Shown: piece after piece, positions 7,972 to 16,482 of the stretch
Numbering within the stretch: the first letter of the stretch is position 1
How the letters are laid out: every line of letters starts with the position of its first letter
Assembly: GCF_000426645.1 (NCBI RefSeq)
Contig: NZ_AUFT01000001.1
Span: 496,001 to 560,000 of the forward strand
From: Nakamurella lactea DSM 19367
GTDB lineage: Bacteria; Actinomycetota; Actinomycetes; Mycobacteriales; Nakamurellaceae
Reading direction: 5' to 3'
Length of the DNA stretch: 64,000 nt
Position numbers and translations under genes: made by a program
The notes under the pieces: model-generated
Told to the model about the DNA's origin: nothing
Seen by the model: the letters and a program-made list of their open reading frames with translations, nothing else
The model's database searches: none

Positions 7972-9003
7972 ATGAACCTGCATCCGCGCAAGACCATCCG
8001 GCTGCGCACGTTGGTCGGAGCCACCGCTGTGTTGCTTGCCGCCGGCACCCTCACGGCTTGCGCCTCCGGTGAGGGCTCCGGCGACGGCGCAACGGCGAAG
8101 ACCCTGACCATCGATTTCGCCACCTACAACCCACTCAGCCTGGTACTGAAGGAGAAGGGCTGGCTGGAGAAGTCGTTGGCGGACAAGAACGTCACGGTTT
8201 CCTGGATCCAGTCGGCCGGCTCGAACAAGGCCAACGAGGCCCTTCGTTCCGGCGCTGCCGACATCGCGTCCACCGCGGGCTCGGCTGCGTTGTTGGCCCG
8301 TGCCAACAGCTCTCCGATCAAGACGATCGACATCTACTCGCAGCCGGAGTGGGCGGCGCTGGTCACCACCGCCGACTCGGGCATCTCGAAGGTCGCCGAC
8401 CTGAAGGGCAAGTCGGTGGCCGCGACCAAGGGCACGGACCCGTACTTCTTCCTCATCCAATCGCTGGCCACCGCCGGTCTGACGGCCTCGGACATCAGCG
8501 TGCAGAATCTGCAGCATGCGGATGGCTGGACTGCGCTGGCGAACGGTTCGGTGGACGCCTGGTCGGGCCTCGACCCGATCATGGCGAACGCGGAGACCAA
8601 GGGCGCCAAGCTGTTCTACCGCAACGTCGACTTCAACAGCTATGGGTTCCTGAACGCCACCGAGAGCTTCCTGAACGACCAACCGGAGACCGCCCAGATC
8701 GTGGTCAACGCCTACGAGAAGGCCAGGGCATGGGCGCAGGCGAACCCGGCGGAAACCGCGGGCATCCTGGCGAAGGTCGCCGGTCTTGACGACGCGGTGG
8801 CCCGCACGGTGATCGACGAGCGCAGCAACCTGGATGTCGACCCGAAACCGGGTCCGGCCGAGCGGGCCGTGCTGGAGAAGATCGGCCCGGTCTTCGTCGA
8901 GCTCGGCGACGTCAGCGACCAGCAGAAGGTCGACACCGCCCTGGATTCACTGCTGGAACCGAAGTTCGTGGAAGCGGCGGACCCGGGATCGATCTCGTCG
9001 TGA
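7972..9003 (+). CDS. ABC transporter substrate-binding lipoprotein, sulfonate/taurine type (SsuA/TauA-like)
   Basis: A 343-residue secreted lipoprotein with a basic N-terminus, a hydrophobic stretch and lipobox LTAC, giving lipidation at Cys30. The mature part has the SsuA/THI5-like pattern, with an early LSLVLKEKGWLEK, then GAADIASTAGSAALLARAN and LKGKSVAATKGTDPYFFL. It would capture aliphatic sulfonates, taurine or a related sulfur compound outside the membrane and deliver it to the permease. ATG 7972 is chosen because GAAGGA precedes it at suitable spacing and because it yields a clean signal peptide. It is 87 nt after the ATPase gene and overlaps the permease start by GTGA. Confidence 0.92.
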   Translation: MNLHPRKTIRLRTLVGATAVLLAAGTLTACASGEGSGDGATAKTLTIDFATYNPLSLVLKEKGWLEKSLADKNVTVSWIQSAGSNKANEALRSGAADIASTAGSAALLARANSSPIKTIDIYSQPEWAALVTTADSGISKVADLKGKSVAATKGTDPYFFLIQSLATAGLTASDISVQNLQHADGWTALANGSVDAWSGLDPIMANAETKGAKLFYRNVDFNSYGFLNATESFLNDQPETAQIVVNAYEKARAWAQANPAETAGILAKVAGLDDAVARTVIDERSNLDVDPKPGPAERAVLEKIGPVFVELGDVSDQQKVDTALDSLLEPKFVEAADPGSISS

Positions 9004-9935
9004 CCGACGAGACCAAACCCCGTCGGCAACCCGGCGGCGGGACCGGCTCCGGCCATGCAACGGTCGACGGGGCCGAAGCCGACGGCACCGTGATCGACGG
9101 GGCCGTTGTCGACCGGACGGGAATCGACGACAGCGAGTTCGACGGCGCCGGTCTCGGCGACACCGGACGGCGCCGGCCGCTCGGCCGGGCCTGGGTGCGG
9201 GCCACGCTGGGCGCGGTGGTCCCGCTGCTGGTGCTGCTCGCCTGGCAACTCACCACCAGCCTCGGCGTGTTCAGCGAGGTGCAGCTGCCCTCTCCCGGCG
9301 CCGTGCTGGCTGCCGGGAGAGAGCTGCTGGAACGCGGAGAACTCTGGCCGCACATCGAGATCAGCGTCCAACGGGTGCTGATCGGCTTCGTCCTTGGTGC
9401 CGCGCTCGGCCTGGCCGTCGGCGCGCTGGTCGGACTCTCGTCGTGGGCGTCCGCGTTGCTCGGGCCGACCATCGGTGCGCTCCGCGCGGTGCCATCGCTG
9501 GCCTGGGTCCCGCTGCTGGTGCTGTGGATGCGGATCGGTGAGGATTCGAAGGTCACCCTGATCCTGATCGGCGCCTTCTTCCCGGTGTTCACCACGGTGG
9601 CTACCGCGCTGCGACACGTGGATCGTCAGCTGGTCGAGGCCGCCCGCGCCTTCGGCCTGCGCGGCGTCCGGCTGCTCACCACGGTCCAGCTACCCGCGGT
9701 GCTACCCGCGGTCTTCTCCGGCCTTCGGCTGGCGCTGGCCCAGGCCTGGCTGTTCCTGGTCGCCGCCGAGTTGATCGCCTCCTCGATGGGCCTTGGCTTC
9801 CTGCTCACCGACTCCCAGAACAACGGTCGCACCGACCGACTGCTGTTGGCCATCGTGCTGCTGGCGGTGATCGGAAAACTCACCGACGCGCTGCTCGGCC
9901 TGGTCGAACGCTGGGCCGACCGGCGCTGGGCCTGA
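9000..9935 (+). CDS. ABC transporter permease, sulfonate/taurine type (SsuC/TauC-like)
   Basis: A 311-residue inner-membrane permease with about six helices and the BPD_transp_1 EAA-type loop (VEAARAFGLRG). The segment ALRAVPSLAWVPLLVLWMRI is characteristic of the SsuC/TauC group. The first 55 residues are a hydrophilic Asp/Gly-rich extension built from loosely repeated DG-A/T units, longer than in typical family members. The GTG start overlaps the stop of the binding protein. On the opposite strand the TerC reading frame runs 234 nt into this gene's 3' end. It completes the B-A-C importer set under the SAM riboswitch. Confidence 0.92.
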   Translation: MTDETKPRRQPGGGTGSGHATVDGAEADGTVIDGAVVDRTGIDDSEFDGAGLGDTGRRRPLGRAWVRATLGAVVPLLVLLAWQLTTSLGVFSEVQLPSPGAVLAAGRELLERGELWPHIEISVQRVLIGFVLGAALGLAVGALVGLSSWASALLGPTIGALRAVPSLAWVPLLVLWMRIGEDSKVTLILIGAFFPVFTTVATALRHVDRQLVEAARAFGLRGVRLLTTVQLPAVLPAVFSGLRLALAQAWLFLVAAELIASSMGLGFLLTDSQNNGRTDRLLLAIVLLAVIGKLTDALLGLVERWADRRWA

Positions 9936-10886
9936 CGCCGGATCGTCGTCCGTCGGCGGTTTCGGGTACCGGATGCTGGCCACGATGGCAACCGTCAGCG
10001 CCACCACGATCACCCCGAGACTCACCAGCGAAGGGATCTCCGGGATCGCCGGGTTGATCACCTTGTGCCCCGCCTGCAGGAACAGCTTGACGCCGATGAA
10101 GGCCAGGATGAACGCCAGGCCCTTGCCGAGGTAGTGGAACTTCTCCAACATCCCGGCCAGCAGGAAGTACAGCGCCCGCAGGCCAAGGATGGCGAAGGCG
10201 TTCGAGGTGTAGACGATGAAGGCGTCGTCGGTGACGGCCAGCACCGCAGGTACCGAGTCGACGGCGAACACCAGGTCGGCCGCCTCGATTGCCACTACCA
10301 CGGCCAGAAGCGGCGTGGCGAACCGCTTTCCGGCTTCCTTGACGAAGAACTTGGCGCCCCGGTAGTCGTCGGTGATCGGCCAGATCCGGCGCAGCAGCCG
10401 GACCGCGATGCTCTTGCCGGGATCGATGGTGTCGTCGTCGCCGGAGATCAGCTTCCAGGCGCTGTACAGCAGGATGGCGCCGAACACGAACAAGATCGCG
10501 GCGAACTTGCTGACGATGGTCACGCCCAGGCCCAGGAAGATACCGCGGAAGATCAGGGCGCCGAGCACACCGAAGAACAACACCCGATGCTGGTACTGCC
10601 TCGGAACCTTGAAGTAGCCGAAGATCAGCGCGAAGACGAACAGGTTGTCCACCGACAGCGACTTCTCCAGTAGCCAGGCGGTGGTGAAGTCGACGGCGGC
10701 ACCGCCGCCGAGGGTCAGCCCGACAACCACGGCGAAGATCAGCGAGACGCCGACCCAGACACCGCTCCAGATCGCGGCCTCCTTGAAGCCGATCACGTGT
10801 TCCTTACGGTGGGCGAGCAGGTCGACGGCCAGCATCACCAGCACGACGGCGCCGAAGGCCGCCCAGGCCCAGAGTGGGACGTTCAT
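9702..10886 (-). CDS. TerC-family integral membrane protein with antisense-overlapping tail
   Basis: A 394-residue membrane protein of the TerC/Alx family, with about eight to nine helices and the hallmark acidic transmembrane motifs FTTAWLLEKSLSVDNLFVF and VVAIEAADLVFAVDSVPAVLA. Family members export Mn2+ or contribute to tellurite and metal resistance. An AAAGGAA Shine-Dalgarno precedes the ATG. The conserved part ends near residue 310 (RYPKPP). The remaining 80 or so residues are hydrophilic and Gln/Gly-rich, and lie mostly antisense to the end of the SsuC-like gene, so the tail is either non-functional read-through or reflects a lost stop codon. I see no yybP-ykoY (Mn) riboswitch upstream. 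Confidence 0.9.
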   Translation of the reverse strand: MNVPLWAWAAFGAVVLVMLAVDLLAHRKEHVIGFKEAAIWSGVWVGVSLIFAVVVGLTLGGGAAVDFTTAWLLEKSLSVDNLFVFALIFGYFKVPRQYQHRVLFFGVLGALIFRGIFLGLGVTIVSKFAAILFVFGAILLYSAWKLISGDDDTIDPGKSIAVRLLRRIWPITDDYRGAKFFVKEAGKRFATPLLAVVVAIEAADLVFAVDSVPAVLAVTDDAFIVYTSNAFAILGLRALYFLLAGMLEKFHYLGKGLAFILAFIGVKLFLQAGHKVINPAIPEIPSLVSLGVIVVALTVAIVASIRYPKPPTDDDPASGPAPVGPAFDQAEQRVGEFSDHRQQHDGQQQSVGATVVLGVGEQEAKAHRGGDQLGGDQEQPGLGQRQPKAGEDRG

Positions 10887-11031
10887 AGGATTCCTTTGCG
10901 AAACCGACTGCGGACGGGAACGAGGTGCGCGGCGCCAGTCGGCGCTTCATTCCAGTCTGCATTGCCGATCTTGGGAATGCCCGGTCGAATTTCGGCCGAT
11001 AGTCGTCCGCCAGCTTGCCGAAGCTCGGCAG

Positions 11032-12288
11032 TTACACCGGGCGAGCAGGCCAACCGAGCAGCCGGGCACCGAGCACGGCGGTGTGCAGGGTGAAGCGTGG
11101 TACCGGATCGTCGAGGCGGTACCCGGTGAGCTGCTGCACCCGGTCCAACCGATAACTGACGGCCCGCACCGACAGGTGCATCGCCCTGGCGGTCGCACTG
11201 TTGTTGCCGCCGGTCGAGAAGTATCCGTAGAGAGTGTCGATCAGCGGCTGCGCTCCCCCGCGGGCCGCCAGCATCGGGGTCAACACCGCATCCATCAGGT
11301 CCCGGATCGCCGCCTGGTCGCGCAGCAGCACCCGATACACCAGCAGATCGGCAGCATCGACCACCGCCGGATCGCTGCCGAGTCGCCCGCCGAGGTCCAG
11401 CGCCTCCAGCGCGTCGTCGAAGGACTCCCGCACCCCGGCGGCGCCAGGATGCGGCCGACCGACCCCCAGCTGCCAGTCCCCCGGTCCGGCCGCCGGCCGC
11501 GCGGGCAGGGTCCGGGTGATCCGGTCGACCACCTCGCGGACGGCGACTCGGTCCGGCGCCGCGAAGATCACCACCAGTCGGCCGTCCTTGGTCGCGATCA
11601 GTGCATCGGCATCGGCCTTGGTACCGGCCAACGACCGTTCGATGTCGCGATTGAGTGGGCTCTCGTCGGCGAACGGCGCCGCCGCGCGGACCACGGCGAC
11701 GGCATGGGATCCGGCCAGCGTCAGCCCGAAGCCGGCGGCCCGTTCGATCAGCGCCGCACCGGATCTGCTGCCGTTGAGCAGATCGTCGACGAACTCGCGG
11801 CGAGCCAGCGACTCGGCCCTGATCAGCTCCCGGCGGGCCAGTTGGTATCCCTCGGCGAGGGCTGCCACCACATCGTCGGTAGCCCGCAGGACCGCCCGAC
11901 CAGCCCGCACCACGCCACCCGGATCGGCGGCCGCGTCGATCACTTCCGGCAGGTGGTCCCAGAGCCGCCAGGCCGCCGACAGGTACAGGTCCAGCAAAGC
12001 TCGTAGCGCTACCCCTTGTGCCGCAGCGGTTTTCCCGGCGGCGCTGAACCGGGCAATCTGGGTCCTGCCGAGCCGGCGCCCGCCGGCAGCGGCCCGCACG
12101 ACGACCGGCAGGAAGTCACCCAGCAGTGCAACGTCGAGGCCGCCGGCGTCATCGGCGCCGCCTGCTGCCACCGCGTCCAGCACGTCCGCCGGGACCGCAG
12201 CGGGCTGCCGATCGACCGGCCGCTGCGATGGTGTCGGACGCTGCGGTGGGGCGGGGCACCGCGGCGGGATGGGGCGCTGTCGGGTCAT
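11032..12288 (-). CDS. PucR/CdaR-type transcriptional regulator
   Basis: A 418-residue regulator. The C-terminal HTH_30 domain (last 60 residues, NNSATARAMHLSVRAVSYRLDRVQQLTG) is the PucR/CdaR DNA-binding unit, preceded by a GGDEF-like middle region common in this family. The N-terminus is Pro-rich and likely disordered. A GTG two codons upstream (12294) directly abuts the Shine-Dalgarno AAGGAG. ATG 12288 sits five bases from it and is therefore the likelier start. PucR regulators control purine, polyamine or aromatic catabolism in actinomycetes. No obvious target adjoins, and TerC lies downstream on the same strand. A short six-pair hairpin overlaps the region just after the stop. Confidence 0.87.
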   Translation of the reverse strand: MTRQRPIPPRCPAPPQRPTPSQRPVDRQPAAVPADVLDAVAAGGADDAGGLDVALLGDFLPVVVRAAAGGRRLGRTQIARFSAAGKTAAAQGVALRALLDLYLSAAWRLWDHLPEVIDAAADPGGVVRAGRAVLRATDDVVAALAEGYQLARRELIRAESLARREFVDDLLNGSRSGAALIERAAGFGLTLAGSHAVAVVRAAAPFADESPLNRDIERSLAGTKADADALIATKDGRLVVIFAAPDRVAVREVVDRITRTLPARPAAGPGDWQLGVGRPHPGAAGVRESFDDALEALDLGGRLGSDPAVVDAADLLVYRVLLRDQAAIRDLMDAVLTPMLAARGGAQPLIDTLYGYFSTGGNNSATARAMHLSVRAVSYRLDRVQQLTGYRLDDPVPRFTLHTAVLGARLLGWPARPV

Positions 12289-12335
12289 CGACACTCCTTC
12301 AGCAGCCGGCGGGTCCGATCAGCATACGAGCGCGC

Positions 12336-13103
12336 TCAGATGCCGGGAAACGCCGATCGAAGAGCCCCGAGGCGCTCGTCGCCGGCCACGGACGCCGGCG
12401 TGTGCTCGGCATCCAGCCGGCCGTAGAACAGCCGGATCAACGCCTCCGCAGGCAACGTCAGCGGCTGGCCGGTCCGGGCTCCGCCGGCCGTCAGGGTGAC
12501 CTCGGGCGAGGTCGTCAGGGTGTACTCCCGATCGGGCGCCTGCGTATCGATGGCGATGTCGTCACCGGTCTCGGTCGCTTTGCCCAGCCGCGCGACCCGT
12601 TCCGGCATGGTGTCGATCAGCAGCTCTACCGCCGGGACGGACAGGGTTGCCGACGGGTCGAGCGCGACCGCGATGTCCCAGGTGTGCACGACATGTTCCC
12701 CGAGCCGCATTCCGAGCAGATCGACCAGGTTCAGGTCAGAACCGAACAGCTGCACCCGAAATTTCTCCTGGTCCGCGGTGGTGAGTTGCTCGAAACGCGA
12801 GACCAGCGCGTCGTCGACGGACAGACTGCGTCGCACCTGCTCGACCGGTTCGGTAGTGTCCCAGCGGTCCCAGATCTCCCTGAACTGCACCATCTCCGGT
12901 GCAGCTGAGCCGCTCAGGCCGGCCGTCAGAGCGAGGTCGAAGATCTCCGCCTGACTGCCGAGATGCGAGGCGACCTGGGCGATCGACCAGCCGTCGTCGT
13001 AGGACTCGGTCTCGACCTGCGCACCGTCCAATGGGGTCAGCGCGGCGGCCAGTTGTTGGTGCGATTCGCGGATCGCCGCGATCCAAGGTGTGCTGTCCGA
13101 CAT
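12336..13103 (-). CDS. Maleylpyruvate isomerase-family mycothiol-dependent enzyme (DinB fold)
   Basis: A 255-residue protein of the TIGR03083/MDMPI family. The N-terminal DinB four-helix domain shows the metal-ligand pattern WSIAQVASHLG near residue 45 and GEHVVHTWDIAVAL near 145; the two His positions are typical of the Zn site. A smaller C-terminal domain follows. The fold supports mycothiol-dependent transferase or isomerase chemistry in actinobacteria; the substrate cannot be told. The start has GGAGAAA seven bases upstream. It is divergent from the MaoC-like gene and lies 47 nt before the pucR start on the same strand. Confidence 0.85.
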   Translation of the reverse strand: MSDSTPWIAAIRESHQQLAAALTPLDGAQVETESYDDGWSIAQVASHLGSQAEIFDLALTAGLSGSAAPEMVQFREIWDRWDTTEPVEQVRRSLSVDDALVSRFEQLTTADQEKFRVQLFGSDLNLVDLLGMRLGEHVVHTWDIAVALDPSATLSVPAVELLIDTMPERVARLGKATETGDDIAIDTQAPDREYTLTTSPEVTLTAGGARTGQPLTLPAEALIRLFYGRLDAEHTPASVAGDERLGALRSAFPGI

Positions 13104-13242
13104 GTGCCATTTCTCCGCTCGTTGGATGACACCGTTCCGATGACGGCGACCATCAGGGTCCAGTGTGCAACTCCGGGCCGACCAGCCGGTGAACCGGGGT
13201 GGCGGGTGCCGCGCCGCTCAGGCACCGGCGCAGGATGGACCC

Positions 13243-13695
13243 ATGCACTACGACTACGAATCCTTTACCCCCGGTCAGCAGATCGACCTCGGCAGCACCG
13301 TTGTGGACCGCACCGAGATGCTCGCGTTCGCGAAACGTTTTGATCCGCAGCCCTTCCACCTCGACGAACGGGCGGCCGCGGCCTCGGTGTTCGGCGCGTT
13401 GAGCGCCAGTGGCTGGTTCACCTGCGCGCTGTGGATGCGGGCGTACGCCGACGCCGTGCTGGTCGACTCGACCTCGCTCGGCTCACCGGGCGGCAACGAA
13501 CTGCGATGGACAGCACCGGTTTTCCCCGGTGACGAGCTGGCCTGCTCGCTCACGGTGAGCTCGACCAGGGTCTCGGCGAGCCGACCGGGGCTCGGCCTGG
13601 TGGAGATCATCGGGCGGGCCGCGGTGGCCTCCGGCGACCGGGCCGGACAACAGGTGCTGCAGTTCACCTTCACCGGGATGTTCGGCACCAGGTAG
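13243..13695 (+). CDS. MaoC-like (R)-hydratase/dehydratase, single hot-dog domain
   Basis: A 150-residue hot-dog protein. The hydratase signature FDPQPFHLDERAAAASVFG contains the Asp and His used by (R)-specific enoyl-CoA hydratases, followed by ASGWFTCALWMR. Such enzymes hydrate acyl-CoA or act on related thioesters in lipid or polyketide metabolism. ATG 13243 is used because the family begins just before YDYESFTPGQ; the in-frame extension upstream is not conserved in appearance. It is monocistronic as far as can be seen, divergent from the DinB-type enzyme. Confidence 0.85.
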   Translation: MHYDYESFTPGQQIDLGSTVVDRTEMLAFAKRFDPQPFHLDERAAAASVFGALSASGWFTCALWMRAYADAVLVDSTSLGSPGGNELRWTAPVFPGDELACSLTVSSTRVSASRPGLGLVEIIGRAAVASGDRAGQQVLQFTFTGMFGTR

Positions 13696-13729
13696 TCGGC
13701 AGCGTGCGCGGCGAGCCGGCCGGTGGCAG

Positions 13730-14275
13730 CTAACAGGATTGCTTGATGAGCAGCGCGTTCGTGGTGTCCTGGAAGAACTGCCGGTCGTCGGCCGTGTAGT
13801 TGATCCGCAGCCCGTCGAATCCGGCCGGGAGCACCGATGCCTTCCCGACGTGGATCACCAGGTTGTAGGAGGTGCCGGGTGCGGTGGCCGCCGGCGGGAT
13901 CACCAGAGCGGCGTAGGACTGCAGGCTGGCGTCCTTGACCGCCGGGCCGCTCGGCGGCCAGCTACCGCTGCCGACCGGGCTGCCCTCGGGAACGGGAATG
14001 ACGAAACTGTCGACCAGGACAACGTTTCGCTCGTTGATCGCGGAGATCGAGGTGATCTGCACCTGGGCGGCACCGATGTTGCGCAGTGTTTCGGCGCCGA
14101 AGGTGTACCCCTCGGCTGACGCCTCGACGCATACGGTGGCGTGGCCGGCTCCGTCGTCCAACAGCGATCCTTGCGACGGTAGCGGCTGGGCCGCGCAACC
14201 GCCGGTGGCCACCATCGCCAGCAGGGCCATGGCCACAACACCGGCGCTGCGATTGCTACCACGGCCGATGCGCAT
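13730..14275 (-). CDS. Putative secreted lipoprotein of unknown function
   Basis: A 181-residue protein with a signal peptide ending in a lipobox-like ATGGC (Cys27), so it is probably membrane-anchored outside the cell. The mature part has no motif I recognise; it is beta-rich in character, with several short hydrophobic stretches (YTFGAETLRNIG, SYNLVIHVGKA) and a C-terminal Cys. No Shine-Dalgarno is visible, but TAGATT lies six bases upstream of ATG, so a leaderless mRNA is likely. It is downstream of, and on the same strand as, the oligosaccharide importer, separated from it by a strong hairpin. Confidence 0.7.
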   Translation of the reverse strand: MRIGRGSNRSAGVVAMALLAMVATGGCAAQPLPSQGSLLDDGAGHATVCVEASAEGYTFGAETLRNIGAAQVQITSISAINERNVVLVDSFVIPVPEGSPVGSGSWPPSGPAVKDASLQSYAALVIPPAATAPGTSYNLVIHVGKASVLPAGFDGLRINYTADDRQFFQDTTNALLIKQSC

Positions 14276-14281
14276 GATCCG

Positions 14282-14287
14282 AATCTA
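14282..14287 (-). promoter_or_regulatory. Candidate -10 box of a leaderless promoter (lipoprotein gene)
   Basis: Reverse-strand TAGATT stands six bases before the ATG at 14275. The gene has no Shine-Dalgarno, and the preceding operon ends with a hairpin just upstream, so an independent promoter is needed here. Confidence 0.45.
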
Positions 14288-14304
14288 CCGCTGGCCCGAT
14301 TCCC

Positions 14305-14342
14305 GATGCGCCCGGCCGACCCTCAGGTCGACCGGGCGCATC
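14305..14342 (-). terminator. Hairpin terminator of the oligosaccharide importer operon
   Basis: A 17-bp stem with a single mismatch (arms 14305-14321 and 14326-14342, GATGCGCCCGG outer part) and a 4-nt loop, located 34 nt after the stop of the binding-protein gene. There is no T-tract, as is common for actinobacterial terminators. Confidence 0.7.
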
Positions 14343-14375
14343 CCCACGGAGCGCGAGGTGAACGACAGCTGAGCG

Positions 14376-16259
14376 TCAGCCCTTCGGCGACAGGTGCAGG
14401 ATCACGTAGGCGACATTCGCCGGGTTGGGCGACGGGTCCATGTACTGGTTGTCCTTGTCGACCCAACCGGTGTAATCGGTGGTGTTGTATTCGTACCAAC
14501 CCGCCGCGTACATGATCGGTGCCACCGGCACCTGTTCGGACATCACCTTGGCAAGCGTCTCGATCGCGGCTTTGCTCTCGGCCTCGGATCCGGCCTTGGC
14601 GTAGTCGGCCAGCGCCTTGGTGGCGGCCGGGTCGTTGAACCGGCCGTAGTTGCCACTGGCGTTGTCGCCCTTGGCCACCTCAGGGTCCAGCCAACCGTCG
14701 TACTGCGCGTACGGCGACGGCGACGTGGTACCCCAGTGGATGGCGGAGTCGAAGGTGCCCGCGGCAAGGTCCGCATACCACTTGTTGGCGTCAACCCCAT
14801 TGACCTTGGCGTCGAACCCGACGGCCTTCAGATCGGCCGACATGATCTGCGCTGCCTGGTAGTAGTCGGTGTAGGCGGTCGGATCCTCGATGCTGAACGA
14901 CACCGTCTTGCCACCCTTGGCCCACATGCCGTTTCCGTCCTTGGCATAACCGGCACCGGTCATCAGGGTGGTGACCGCCGCGGCGTCCTGGCCCGGCTTC
15001 AGGTCGTCCTTGTAGGCCGCCGGCAGCAGGCTGTCGAAGTTCGGGAGCAGTAGCCCGCTGGACGAGGACGCCGGGGCCTCGTAGCCCTGCTCGGCCTGGT
15101 CGGCCACCTTCTTCCGGTCGAGTCCGACGCTGATCGCCTTGCGCACCGCCGGGTCCTTCAACGCCTCGGGGCCGGTGGAGACGTTGAACACCAGCCCGAC
15201 CGTGTTGATCGCCGGGAACCAGTACTTGTGGTTGGCCGGGTCCTTCGCGACAAAGCTCTGCTCGATGTTCGAGACGAAGTTCCCGGCGTAGTGGATCTTG
15301 CCCGCCGACAGCTGTTGCAGCGCAACGTCGTTGCTCGTGTACGAAGGCACGTCAACCTCCGGCACCGGCGGGGTGCCGCCCCAGTAGCTCGGGTTGGCCT
15401 TGAACTGCAGGCCCTGCGGGGTGAACTTGGCCAGGGTGTACGGCCCGGTGCCGATCGGCTGTGGATCGGCGAACTTGGACGGATCGCCGGAGCCGCTGTA
15501 GGCGCTCTTCTTGACGATGAACGTCTGGCCGGCGACGTTGTAGATGTTCTGGAACTGTGGCGCGGTGAACTTCACCGTCACCTTGTTCGTGCCGTCCGCC
15601 GCGGCACTGGCGATCGGCAGCCCGGACCGGTTGGCGGCCGGGAAGTCCTTCATCGCCTGGTAGGTGTAGGCGACGTCATCGGCGGTCAACGGGGATCCGT
15701 CGGAGAACTTGACCCCGTCCCGCAGCGTGAAAGTGATCGCGGTGCCGTCGTCATTCCAGGCGAAGTCCGTTGCCAGCCAGGGGTATGCGGTGTTGGCCTT
15801 GAGCGCGTTGAACATCAGCATCGGCTCGTAGAACAGGCCCTCGACGTTCAGCTTGTACCCGAATCCGTTGGAGTTGAAGGCGTTGAAATTGTCTTCCAGC
15901 GACGGGATCGGGTTGTTCTCCACCACCAGGGGCTTGGTCCCCTGGGTGGTCGCCAGCGGCGCGCTGTCCACCAGGGTGACGCCGCCGTGGGCTGCGTCGC
16001 TCCCGCTTCCCGAATCGGTGGATGCAGACGAGGACTCCGATCCCCCGCTGCTCGACGACGACTCGGAGGCCGGCGCCGACGACGAGGCGGAGGTCGATGC
16101 CGAGGCGGACCCGCTGTCGGCGGCCGAGGAGGTGTCGGCTGCGGCCGCCGAGGGAGACGAAGGCGCCGAACTCGCGGTGTTGTCGTTGCTGCTGCAGGCC
16201 GCGGTGACCAGGGCGATGACGCCCACCGCGGCGACAACGGTCATTCTTCTTCGAAACAT
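14376..16259 (-). CDS. ABC transporter substrate-binding lipoprotein, family 5 (peptide/oligosaccharide)
   Basis: A 627-residue lipoprotein with lipobox VTAAC (Cys22), followed by an 80-residue Ser/Ala/Asp-rich spacer that would hold the domain away from the membrane. The folded part is SBP_bac_5 (DppA/OppA/CbtA class), with GVKFSDGSPLTADDVAYTYQ and DPAVRKAISVGLDRKKVADQ. The family binds di- and oligopeptides, nickel, or cello- and other oligosaccharides. Here the LacI regulator and the GH1 relic at the other end of the operon favour an oligosaccharide, but this is inference. It is the last gene, 223 nt behind the ATPase gene, so it may be expressed at a different level from the rest. Confidence 0.9.
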   Translation of the reverse strand: MFRRRMTVVAAVGVIALVTAACSSNDNTASSAPSSPSAAAADTSSAADSGSASASTSASSSAPASESSSSSGGSESSSASTDSGSGSDAAHGGVTLVDSAPLATTQGTKPLVVENNPIPSLEDNFNAFNSNGFGYKLNVEGLFYEPMLMFNALKANTAYPWLATDFAWNDDGTAITFTLRDGVKFSDGSPLTADDVAYTYQAMKDFPAANRSGLPIASAAADGTNKVTVKFTAPQFQNIYNVAGQTFIVKKSAYSGSGDPSKFADPQPIGTGPYTLAKFTPQGLQFKANPSYWGGTPPVPEVDVPSYTSNDVALQQLSAGKIHYAGNFVSNIEQSFVAKDPANHKYWFPAINTVGLVFNVSTGPEALKDPAVRKAISVGLDRKKVADQAEQGYEAPASSSSGLLLPNFDSLLPAAYKDDLKPGQDAAAVTTLMTGAGYAKDGNGMWAKGGKTVSFSIEDPTAYTDYYQAAQIMSADLKAVGFDAKVNGVDANKWYADLAAGTFDSAIHWGTTSPSPYAQYDGWLDPEVAKGDNASGNYGRFNDPAATKALADYAKAGSEAESKAAIETLAKVMSEQVPVAPIMYAAGWYEYNTTDYTGWVDKDNQYMDPSPNPANVAYVILHLSPKG

Positions 16260-16318
16260 GGAGAACCTCTTCTACCAGGTCGGCCTCGTTGCCGACGAAC
16301 GAATCGAACAGGGCTCGT

Positions 16319-16380
16319 GCTGTCGGAAATATTGCTGCGTCGGAACTCTTGCTGTGTCCAGAACTCGTGGTGTCGTAGAA
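16319..16380. repeat. Degenerate tandem repeat, about 16-nt unit, four copies
   Basis: Four imperfect head-to-tail copies with the consensus GCTG-GTCGGAACTCTT lie in the 223-nt gap before the binding-protein start. Copies drift at two to six positions each. A hairpin with 7-bp ACCTCCG/CGGAGGT arms lies between the repeat and the end of the ATPase gene. The repeat could be a protein-binding array or a random tandem duplication. Confidence 0.4.
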
Positions 16381-16482
16381 CCCGGGCCGTCCCGGGTGTC
16401 GGACCCCGAACCTCCGGCGGCACCGGCGGAGGTCGTTCGGCCGCGATCGGGCACGGTCCACGGATCCACTCCGGGATGCGTC

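Noticed and set aside
10887-11031. Possible manganese (yybP-ykoY) riboswitch before terC
   Set aside because: None of the conserved loop sequences of that aptamer is present; only an ordinary Shine-Dalgarno and short GC-rich repeats are seen.
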